From NCBI GenBank assembly GCA_015521685.1, contig WANT01000057.1:1-64000 (forward strand): 64,000 nt of DNA. The letters run 5' to 3'. The stretch is from Aeropyrum sp. GTDB taxonomy: Archaea; Thermoproteota; Thermoprotei_A; Sulfolobales; Acidilobaceae. The notes beneath the pieces are model-generated. The model made no database searches and was not told the DNA's origin. It was given only the letters and a program-made list of their open reading frames with translations. How positions within the stretch are numbered: position 1 is the first letter of the stretch; each line of letters starts with the position of its first letter. The translations under genes and the position numbers were made by a program. Shown here piece by piece: positions 57,619 through 64,000 of the stretch.

Positions 57619-59376
57619 ATGGGTGCTTTGGGGGTGGGGATAGATAGGAAAGCCGTATTGAAGATAGCAAGCATAATCTTCACAATGGCAGCATTCACAT
57701 CTCTACTCGCAGTGCTAGACCCCTCCCACGACCAATACCCGCCTCCCCCAGATATAGATCCAGGGGTCTTTGAAAAGCTCTGGTCATTTGACTGGGGCAA
57801 GGACCTGAACTTAACTATTGAGCAACTCGACGAGTGGAGCTATAGCGGGACGGAGATAATGGAGACTAGGGTTGAGTTTAGCCTAAAACCAGACACGCCA
57901 GAATGTAGGATCTCAGGGTTCATTTACAGCTCGAAGTCCAGCTCGCCCTCCGACTGGGTCATACTAGTCCATGGACTAGGGGGAGACCACACATTCTTCG
58001 AAGAGGAGATAGGCGGAGTAATCCTGCCTTTAGAGCTGGCCAGCCTCGGATATACGGTTATGGCAATCGACGCCGCCGGCCATGGAGAGTCGTGCATACC
58101 CGGAGGCGAGTCCTGGGTGGATAGGGCTGGCGTTCTAGAGCCGGGAGAGTTCTTCCTATACTACGTCTACCTAAGCGGCGTCAGGGCTGTTGAGGCCGCT
58201 CTCGCTCTGGGGGCGGAGGAGGGGAGGATAGCGGTTTCCGGAGTCTCTATGGGAGGCCTGACGTCCTACGCCGTGGCCTCTCTCCACCCCGCAGTTAGCC
58301 TCGCAATACCTATAGTCGCCTCGGGCTGCTTCAACTGCATGATACTCTCCGGAGGGCTGGCCAACCTCGTGGGGCCTGCTGACGCAGCCTTCAGCGAGGA
58401 GACAGCACTGAGCCTAGCATATGTGGATCCCCTCACCTACATCAGCGAGGGCAGTGTTGACGGAAAGCTATTCTACATACTATTCTCTGGCCACGACGAA
58501 TTCTTCCCCACAGAGGGACTAGCCGCCACTGTCGATGGCCTTAGGGCTGCCGGGGCTAGCGTGTATTTGGCCTTCGATGGAAACAACAACCACTACAAAG
58601 CTCCACCGGAGTGGGTATCCTCAGCCATCGAGGTCCTCAAGGCCTTCAAGGAGGGAGGAGTAGAGGAGGCAGAAGAGGCTTTAGGCTCCCGAGCCGCAAG
58701 CGCCCCTGGCCTCACATCATTCCTGACTGGCGGGGGCGAGTGGAGGCCAGCGGCTGACGGCCTCTACTATCTGCCTGGAGTTCCCATCCTCCCCCTCCTC
58801 CTCTCTGGGGAGGTTGTCGATAAATCCAAGGATATCCCCATAACAGCCTCGACTCCAGAAGCTGTACCCGCACCTCTTAAGTACATCGCCACGCTAGCCT
58901 GGTTCGCTCTAGCCTACATGGCTGCCACTCACTCGGGTGTCCCTAGGAGGAGGGTTCAGGCTATGCTCGCCCTCACTCTAGCCGCAGCACTCCTCTACTC
59001 CCTGCCCTTCTGGGCCTGGAGCGGTAGGTTCTCTCTTGGAATCCTCAGCCTCATGGAGCGATACGCAGTCACCCCGCAAGACGCATTGGGCCTGCCTACA
59101 AGCCCGATCCTGACGCTACTGATACTAGCGGCGCCCGCAGCCATAGCAGTCCAGCACACTACAGGGAGGAGGGCGGTGATTGTGGTAACAGCCATCATAC
59201 TACTCTTGGCAACCTTAGCCCCATTCATCCTTATGAGGCTAGTGTTGGGCGAGATAGAGGCTAGATCACCCCAGGACCTCCCAACCCAGATCTACCCCCT
59301 GGAGCTTGCCGGAATACTACTAGCAGGCCTCTCGACACTATTGGCCCTGAGGTTTGCCAAGCGAGAATCAACATGA
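57619..59376 (+). CDS. Membrane-bound alpha/beta hydrolase
   Basis: A 585-residue protein with a signal anchor (VLKIASIIFTMAAFTSLLAVL). A large extracytoplasmic alpha/beta hydrolase domain follows: VILVHGLGGDHTFFEEEI as oxyanion loop, MAIDAAGHGES, nucleophile elbow VSGVSMGGLTSY, acidic residue in FSGHDEFFPTEG, and His in DGNNNHYKAPPEW. The C-terminal 190 residues hold four or five membrane helices (IATLAWFALAYMAATHS, MLALTLAAALLYSLPFWAW, PILTLLILAAPAAIAVQ, VIVVTAIILLLATLAPFIL, LELAGILLAGLSTLLAL). The fusion of an outside hydrolase to a membrane domain suggests action on lipids or peptides at the surface; the substrate is unknown. ATG at 57619. Confidence 0.78.
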   Translation: MGALGVGIDRKAVLKIASIIFTMAAFTSLLAVLDPSHDQYPPPPDIDPGVFEKLWSFDWGKDLNLTIEQLDEWSYSGTEIMETRVEFSLKPDTPECRISGFIYSSKSSSPSDWVILVHGLGGDHTFFEEEIGGVILPLELASLGYTVMAIDAAGHGESCIPGGESWVDRAGVLEPGEFFLYYVYLSGVRAVEAALALGAEEGRIAVSGVSMGGLTSYAVASLHPAVSLAIPIVASGCFNCMILSGGLANLVGPADAAFSEETALSLAYVDPLTYISEGSVDGKLFYILFSGHDEFFPTEGLAATVDGLRAAGASVYLAFDGNNNHYKAPPEWVSSAIEVLKAFKEGGVEEAEEALGSRAASAPGLTSFLTGGGEWRPAADGLYYLPGVPILPLLLSGEVVDKSKDIPITASTPEAVPAPLKYIATLAWFALAYMAATHSGVPRRRVQAMLALTLAAALLYSLPFWAWSGRFSLGILSLMERYAVTPQDALGLPTSPILTLLILAAPAAIAVQHTTGRRAVIVVTAIILLLATLAPFILMRLVLGEIEARSPQDLPTQIYPLELAGILLAGLSTLLALRFAKREST

Positions 59377-59434
59377 TGCCCAGTGACCGTCTACCCTAAA
59401 CTATGTGTTGTAAAAACCTCCAGTGTATGTTATT

Positions 59435-59449
59435 CCACCATTATGGTGG
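59435..59449. promoter_or_regulatory. 15-base dyad upstream of the metal ATPase
   Basis: CCACCAT and ATGGTGG form a perfect 7-base inverted repeat with one base between, 92 bases before the ATPase start and 59 bases after the hydrolase stop. TATA-like words follow at 59473-59481 and 59511-59518. It could be an operator for a metal-responsive regulator or a short 3'-end hairpin of the upstream gene. Confidence 0.4.
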
Positions 59450-59540
59450 TGTGATCGTCGGCAGAGGCTCCTAAACGATATAGCGAAGCGCTGTTACGAA
59501 TATGATGTCAGATATATAGCCTTGGGGGCAGGAGGCTCCA

Positions 59541-61772
59541 TTGAGTAGTAGAGAGACGAGAGTTCTCGTAGCAAAGGTTAAGGGGGTTCAGTGCTCATTC
59601 TGCGAGTCCACTATAAGAAAGGCTCTAGAGCAGATCCCCGGGGTTAGAGAGGTCAGCTTCAGCATTGCCCATGAAGAGCTCCTGGTTAGGTATGTCGAGG
59701 GAGTGGTGGAGCCGGCTGAGATAGAAAGGACCTTGGAGAGCCTTGGCTTCAGCCTCTCCAAGCCGGGAGAGGATTTTGGGTATGAGGATGAGCTTAGAGC
59801 TGAGTTAAGGCGGCTAGTATCGTCGCTGGCACTCTCCTTATCATCTGGAGTGATCATGGTCTACATGTGGCTGCTCGGCCAGCCCAACACCCTCCTAGCC
59901 ATAACATCGGGGGTCCTAGCCTCGGTTAATCTCTTCGCTTTCGGAGGCCATTACCTTGCAATGGCGTTCCAGGCGCTCCGGAGGAGGATACTAAACCAGC
60001 ACGTCCTGATGGCTGCCACAGCTCTGGCGGGAATGGCTGGAGGCATACTAGGCCTAGCTATAGACCCGAGGACCTTCCCTCCAGGAGAGTTCTTCGGCGT
60101 AGCATCCTTCGTCACGACATACCACATTCTAGGCGGGTTCGCGGGGCTCTACGTGAGAAAGAGGTCCTCAGACGCCATTAGGCGCCTACTATCACTCCAG
60201 CCTCAGGCAGCGTTGGTCCGCAGGGGAGGGGTGTGGAGGCCGGAGCCAGTTGAGAGGGTTCGGCCTGGAGACCTCGTCATGGTCAGGCCTGGAGACAGGA
60301 TTCCGCTTGACGGAGTGGTTGTTGAGGGTTCTTCGGCTGTTGACGAGAGCGTCGTTACCGGGGAGTCCATCCCCGTGGATAAGTCTCCTGGCTCTGAGGT
60401 GGTTGCGGGCTCGATAAACTTAACGGGCTACCTGGTAATCAGGGTTTCCCGGCCAGCTAGCGACTCGTACCTAGCAAGGGTTGCAAGGCATATGAGAGAG
60501 GTTAGGGCACTCAAGCCCGGAGTCCTCCAGCTCCTAGACACGGTGCTTAAATTCTATGTACCAGGCGTCCTAGCCGTAGCATCCGCCGCCCTCATGCTGT
60601 GGATCGCTCTCTACTGGCTGGGCGTTGTTGATAGCGTGGAGAGAGGGTTCTACGCCTTCCTCGCCGCCCTCGTTATGGGCTATCCCTGCGCACTAGGCAT
60701 GTCTGTACCTCTAGCCATGATCAAAGGGGGCTACATGGCGGCTGAGAAGGGGATCCTTTTTAGAGGTAGCGAGGTTTTCCACGCCCTCTCGAAGCCCAGC
60801 GTGATAGTGTTCGACAAGACGGGCACCCTCACCAAGGGCAAGCCTAGCGTGGTGGCGGTTAGGCCGCTTGACGGCTTCGACACCAGTGGTTTGCTGTCCC
60901 TTACGGCGTGCCTAGAAGCCTACTCGAGCCACCCAATCGCTCTAGCCATAGTGGAGCACGCCGCATCCAGTTTGGGAGAGCTGAAGTGTGGGGAGGTGAA
61001 GGGCTTCAGAGAGCACCACGGCAAGGGTGTTGTGGGCATGGTGGATGGAAGGCTCGTGGCAGTGGGTCGGCCAGACTTCCTCAAGGATTTAGGCTTTGAG
61101 GATCCGAGAGGATTTGATAGACTATTCAAGGAGCTAGAGTCTAGAGGCTTCACTATTGTTGGTGTGGGCGTGGATAGAAGGGTGGCGGGCGTCATAGCTC
61201 TCTCTGACGAGCCGAAGCCCGAGGCCAAGAGGGCGGTGGATGAGTTGCGGCTGATGGGGTTCAGGGTCGGCATGCTCACCGGTGACAACCCTAGTGTCGC
61301 GGCTAGGATTGCTAGGGATCTGGGGCTAGACTTCTACGAGGCCGGCCTAATGCCGCATGAGAAGACCGAGAGGATCATGCGCCTCCAGCGCCGGGGTGAG
61401 AGGGTTGTCATGGTGGGTGATGGAGTCAACGACGCTCCAGCACTCAGCGTTGCCGATGTAGGCATTGCTCTTGGGACGGGGTCAAATATAGCTGTTGAGT
61501 CTGCCGACGTCGTCATAACTTCGCCGCATGTAACCCGTGTGGTGGAGGCGGTTAGGATAGCAAGGTACATGTATAGGACTACAAAGGAGAATCTAGCTAT
61601 CGCCTTCTCGCTGAACGGTCTAGGCGTTCCAATAGCCGCGACAGGAATACTCAAGCCCTACTGGGCTATGGTGGCGATGATAGTTAGCGTTACCCTCATT
61701 CTAGCAAACACCTTCCTACTGCGAAGACCACGGGTTGGTGGTGCGGAGCTCGAGAATCCCACAGGAGAATAA
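59541..61772 (+). CDS. Heavy-metal P1B-type ATPase with N-terminal HMA domain
   Basis: Metal-exporting ATPase of 743 residues. The HMA domain has VKGVQCSFCEST (C18, C21). Transport helices, the actuator motif VVTGESIPVDKSPGSE, phosphorylation motif VFDKTGTLTKGKP, EAYSSHPIALAI (the H-P site) and MVGDGVNDAPALS are present. The ion-binding helix 6 reads GYPCALGMSVPLA where copper pumps have C-P-C, and the later helices read FSLNGLGVPIAATG and AMIVSVTLILANTF instead of the usual Y-N and M-S-S. Metal specificity may therefore differ from CopA. TTG start at 59541 with GGAGG five bases upstream. An HMA chaperone gene follows. Confidence 0.9.
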   Translation: MSSRETRVLVAKVKGVQCSFCESTIRKALEQIPGVREVSFSIAHEELLVRYVEGVVEPAEIERTLESLGFSLSKPGEDFGYEDELRAELRRLVSSLALSLSSGVIMVYMWLLGQPNTLLAITSGVLASVNLFAFGGHYLAMAFQALRRRILNQHVLMAATALAGMAGGILGLAIDPRTFPPGEFFGVASFVTTYHILGGFAGLYVRKRSSDAIRRLLSLQPQAALVRRGGVWRPEPVERVRPGDLVMVRPGDRIPLDGVVVEGSSAVDESVVTGESIPVDKSPGSEVVAGSINLTGYLVIRVSRPASDSYLARVARHMREVRALKPGVLQLLDTVLKFYVPGVLAVASAALMLWIALYWLGVVDSVERGFYAFLAALVMGYPCALGMSVPLAMIKGGYMAAEKGILFRGSEVFHALSKPSVIVFDKTGTLTKGKPSVVAVRPLDGFDTSGLLSLTACLEAYSSHPIALAIVEHAASSLGELKCGEVKGFREHHGKGVVGMVDGRLVAVGRPDFLKDLGFEDPRGFDRLFKELESRGFTIVGVGVDRRVAGVIALSDEPKPEAKRAVDELRLMGFRVGMLTGDNPSVAARIARDLGLDFYEAGLMPHEKTERIMRLQRRGERVVMVGDGVNDAPALSVADVGIALGTGSNIAVESADVVITSPHVTRVVEAVRIARYMYRTTKENLAIAFSLNGLGVPIAATGILKPYWAMVAMIVSVTLILANTFLLRRPRVGGAELENPTGE

Positions 61773-61782
61773 ATACAAGCCA

Positions 61783-61788
61783 TATATA
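61783..61788 (+). promoter_or_regulatory. TATA box of the HMA chaperone gene
   Basis: CATATATAGCC lies just after the ATPase stop, 60 bases before the GTG at 61849. The chaperone can therefore be transcribed independently of the pump. Confidence 0.4.
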
Positions 61789-61848
61789 GCCTTCTAGAGG
61801 AGCAGAGGCGCGATATCGACGATGGATTCTAGGCCGGGTGGAGACGCG

Positions 61849-62067
61849 GTGAGCTTGAGAGTGAAAACCTTCAAAGTCTCGGGGATACACTGCGAAGGCT
61901 GCGCCATAACAATCAAAACCGCACTAGCAACAATACCAGGAGTTAAAAACGTAAACATAGCAACATGGGAAAACAAAGTCATAGTTACCTATGACCCGCA
62001 GCAAACAACTCCCGATGTAATAGCGGAAAAAATAGAAACACTAGGATATAGTGTCGTTGAAAAATGA
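61849..62067 (+). CDS. HMA-domain metallochaperone (CopZ-like)
   Basis: A single heavy-metal-associated domain of 72 residues. It starts SLRVKTFKVSGIHCEGCAIT with the metal pair C-x-x-C, followed by VKNVNIATWENKVIVTYDPQ and VIAEKIETLGYSVVEK, the standard beta-alpha-beta-beta-alpha-beta order. It would deliver Cu(I) or another soft metal to the ATPase encoded 50 bases upstream. An ATG at 61822 is in frame and adds nine residues. I prefer GTG 61849 because GGTGGA ends six bases before it and homology begins there. The second half of the gene is A-rich compared with the ATPase. Confidence 0.85.
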   Translation: MSLRVKTFKVSGIHCEGCAITIKTALATIPGVKNVNIATWENKVIVTYDPQQTTPDVIAEKIETLGYSVVEK

Positions 62068-62097
62068 ATAGAGACCAATACTCCAAACTACAATAAT

Positions 62098-62112
62098 ATA
62101 TTTTATATTATT
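62098..62112 (+). promoter_or_regulatory. TATA box region of the phosphoesterase gene
   Basis: An uninterrupted A/T run (ATATTTTATATTATT) lies about 40-50 bases before the ATG at 62151, followed by the ribosome site GGTGA at 62135-62139. Confidence 0.45.
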
Positions 62113-62150
62113 ACTATGCAATATCTTTTAGAAAGGTGAAAGCAAAACCT

Positions 62151-63134
62151 ATGAGAATTATGATTATATCGGATGTTACAACATACCAGGGATTATCGTG
62201 GCTAGTGGAAAACCTTAGACCAACCCATATTGTTGTAGCCGGCGATGTACTGCACGACGGTAAGAACCTAATATACATGGATGATGATGGGTCGATCATC
62301 TCTGGGCTATCTATGGAAGACGGGAGGCTACGTGAACTGCATGCGGAGGCATTCAAAGAATTCGTTTCCACTTCTGCAAGCTATGTGGAAAAGATTCTCT
62401 TGCTGTACGGGGATCACGACATATACGAAGATGTGAATTTCTCTAAGCTCGTTAAGCAATGGAATTTAGATGATAGTAAAGTGGTCGATGTCCGTGAGCC
62501 AACAACCTTCGAGCTAGGTGAAATATCTTTCTTCCTGCTATCATATGTAGATCCCTACGAGGAATTCAAGGCTGTAATTCGAGACGAAATAGATAATATC
62601 GTATCATCTGCTGTAATAATAACTCATCTCGAATCGTTTAAACTTAGGGTTCTCATAAGAACGCTGCAACTCAAGAGAAGCAAACATGTTCTGTTGGTTA
62701 GCGGCCACAACAAGTTTGGATACTTCCCTCCGGGAGAGGCTTGGAGAAGCCTGGTTGCCGATCCTTTAAGGATTGCTATTCTCGCTCTATTAAGGCTGAA
62801 GCCAGGCAAGATTAACCCTAGTGAATACCGGGCTACGGCAACAACTGTAGAAAAAGAAGAGCTAGAAAGGTTTGAATGGCTGAGAAAGGACAAGATTGTC
62901 CATCTAGCGAGGGTAGACCGCTCTCCCACCAGCTTTCTCCTGCTAGAGGGCAACACTACAGAGCTGAGGGGCTCTCTCTACTTTTTAGACGACAGATTGA
63001 TGCGCTCCCGAGGAGTAGAGTTCTGTAGAGTAAAAGATACGGATCTCAGGCTTCTTCACCCCTTAAAAGAGATCTTTAGAAGGTACAGTTACTCGGATCA
63101 CTATAAAGCCTGTGAATTCAAACTACAGGTATAA
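62151..63134 (+). CDS. Calcineurin-like metallophosphoesterase, divergent
   Basis: A 327-residue protein from the ATG at 62151 (the GTG at 62136 overlaps the ribosome site). The dimetal motifs are recognisable but altered. RIMIISDVTTYQG has the first Asp but not the usual D-x-H. VVAGDVLHDG is the G-D element, LLYGDHDIYED stands where G-N-H-D/E is usual, AVIITHLESF gives the next His, and LVSGHNKFGYFPP replaces G-H-x-H. The C-terminal 120 residues are charged and unassigned. The Asn-to-Asp change in the GNHD motif and the missing last His mean that activity must be tested. G+C is lower than in the genes to the left. The next gene is convergent, 11 bases away. Confidence 0.68.
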   Translation: MRIMIISDVTTYQGLSWLVENLRPTHIVVAGDVLHDGKNLIYMDDDGSIISGLSMEDGRLRELHAEAFKEFVSTSASYVEKILLLYGDHDIYEDVNFSKLVKQWNLDDSKVVDVREPTTFELGEISFFLLSYVDPYEEFKAVIRDEIDNIVSSAVIITHLESFKLRVLIRTLQLKRSKHVLLVSGHNKFGYFPPGEAWRSLVADPLRIAILALLRLKPGKINPSEYRATATTVEKEELERFEWLRKDKIVHLARVDRSPTSFLLLEGNTTELRGSLYFLDDRLMRSRGVEFCRVKDTDLRLLHPLKEIFRRYSYSDHYKACEFKLQV

Positions 63135-63145
63135 CAGCTTGTCCT

Positions 63146-64000
63146 CTATTTCTTCTCGCCTCCCAACACTCTCTCGCCTAATAAGGATTCCAGAGTCTCC
63201 GCGAACATTAGGCTAGTGCCATCAAACACTCCACATCTCCTTACCTCCTTGGGAGTTACTATCAATACCCCTCTCAGTCCGTTGACCATATGGCACACAT
63301 CTGATTCTTCCATGAGTGGGGCCACTATTACATCCTGCCTAACTAGTGGTAGGTGCGATATTGTGGGTAGTAGATTCAAGCATACATTCATCCTTTTAGA
63401 GTTCTGGGCTACCCGATAACAGACTATATTCTTGTGCTCTGAGTGTAGTTCCCTAACTTTTATTCCATGTATTTCTTTAGCCAGTACTTTTATTGCTTCC
63501 TCGAACACCACTCTCAGCTCGCCTAGAAATGAGTGTAGTCTTAGGGCCGTTTCGGCGAGGGAGTCCTTAAGGGATGGGAAAACCAGTTCCCCATTATCGT
63601 CTATTAAAGAATCTATTATGGCCTGGTATTTGTAGATTGGTGTGGCGTACTCTTCTCTAGGTAGCCGAAATTCTCGGTCGCCGAAGTAGGCTCGATATAT
63701 TTTAGATAATCTCCGAGTATCCCAATCCTCATACGCCTCGACCAAGGCCTTTCTTACTTCCTCTGAGACTCTACCCAGAATCCTATTACTCTCGACTATG
63801 TAATTCATTATAAATTCTAGTCCTTCCACTGGGACATAGCATTTATGCGTGTATCCACTGGTAGTTACCCAGCTCAGCTTGTTGGCTAGTCCCGTCTTAA
63901 CGTTTAAGCCAATTATCTCTCCTGGAGTGGTTTCGATGCCCGATAGCGTTCTTATCCTGCGTGTTAGATCCCACAGCCTCTCCGAGTATTTAGACTTAGA
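63146..64000 (-). CDS. Unrecognised protein, 5' part beyond the window edge
   Basis: The frame is open from TGA-type stop near 63146 to the right end at 64000, so the start lies outside; at least 284 residues are visible. The GTG at 63829 is in frame but the 57 codons before it also read as protein (YSERLWDLTRRIRTLSG, TTPGEIIGLNVKTGLANKLS), so it is not the start. The middle is helical (IVESNRILGRVSEEVRKALVEAYEDWDTRRLSKIYRAYFGD), and the later part alternates strands with NIVCYRVAQNSKRMNVCLNLLP, a few Cys and QDVIVAPLMEE. No motif identifies it. G+C is low. With the convergent odd phosphoesterase it may belong to an accessory set that continues to the right. Confidence 0.65.
   Translation of the reverse strand, partial: SKSKYSERLWDLTRRIRTLSGIETTPGEIIGLNVKTGLANKLSWVTTSGYTHKCYVPVEGLEFIMNYIVESNRILGRVSEEVRKALVEAYEDWDTRRLSKIYRAYFGDREFRLPREEYATPIYKYQAIIDSLIDDNGELVFPSLKDSLAETALRLHSFLGELRVVFEEAIKVLAKEIHGIKVRELHSEHKNIVCYRVAQNSKRMNVCLNLLPTISHLPLVRQDVIVAPLMEESDVCHMVNGLRGVLIVTPKEVRRCGVFDGTSLMFAETLESLLGERVLGGEKK

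Overview
The window looks like the chromosome of a hyperthermophilic crenarchaeon of the genus Aeropyrum (Desulfurococcales). The reasons are archaeal replication factor C genes, aIF2-beta, TmcA, an ATP-dependent archaeal RNA ligase with its PIN partner, siroheme-based heme genes, di-myo-inositol phosphate genes, very frequent TTG/GTG starts, strong GGTGAT/GGAGG ribosome sites, TATA boxes and tightly packed overlapping genes. The S9 peptidase at 39.9-41.6 kb resembles, from memory, the 582-residue A. pernix K1 acylaminoacyl-peptidase but is not identical. I therefore favour another Aeropyrum species or strain; this rests on recollection, not on an alignment.

Layout. 0-7 kb: a cut 3-hydroxyacyl-CoA dehydrogenase, a threonine-synthase-like enzyme, and a compact tetrapyrrole set (precorrin-2 dehydrogenase, uroporphyrinogen-III synthase, CbiX-like chelatase, fused AhbA-AhbB-like siroheme decarboxylase). 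7-13 kb: threonine ammonia-lyase overlapped by its imine deaminase RidA, a lysine-methyltransferase-like gene, a KaiC-like ATPase and IMP dehydrogenase. 13-17 kb: inositol-phosphate cytidylyltransferase, a CDP-alcohol transferase and myo-inositol-1-phosphate synthase, i.e. the route to the heat-protectant di-myo-inositol phosphate; a second CDP-alcohol transferase at 21 kb probably makes inositol lipid. 17-20 kb: both RFC clamp-loader subunits. 20-28 kb: a low-GC exported protein, a glycosyltransferase, a tRNA methylthiotransferase and aIF2-beta. 28-32 kb: triosephosphate isomerase and a complete ECF-type transporter. 32-42 kb: a possible nuclease, a mercury-type HTH-TRASH regulator with MerA-like reductase, TmcA, IlvD and the peptidase. 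42-47 kb: a four-gene sugar ABC transporter.

47.3-51.3 kb is the accessory part: VapB/VapC, a broken nucleotidyltransferase with a small partner, a remnant copy of that partner, a copied fragment of the neighbouring ABC ATPase gene, an extremely AT-rich stretch and two unrecognised genes. 51.4-64 kb: a solitary DNA methyltransferase, tRNA-Gly(CCC), membrane and hydrolase genes, the RNA ligase pair, a heavy-metal P-type ATPase with an HMA chaperone, a metallophosphoesterase and a gene cut by the right edge.

The observations I would follow first are two genes whose best start is CTG (triosephosphate isomerase at 28372, and a cysteine-rich gene at 16778 that ordinary start-codon rules miss), each with a GGTG-containing ribosome site exactly 5 nt upstream; and the decayed, duplicated accessory segment at 47-50 kb. 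I did not find a CRISPR array, an intact insertion sequence or a clearly new multi-gene defence system.
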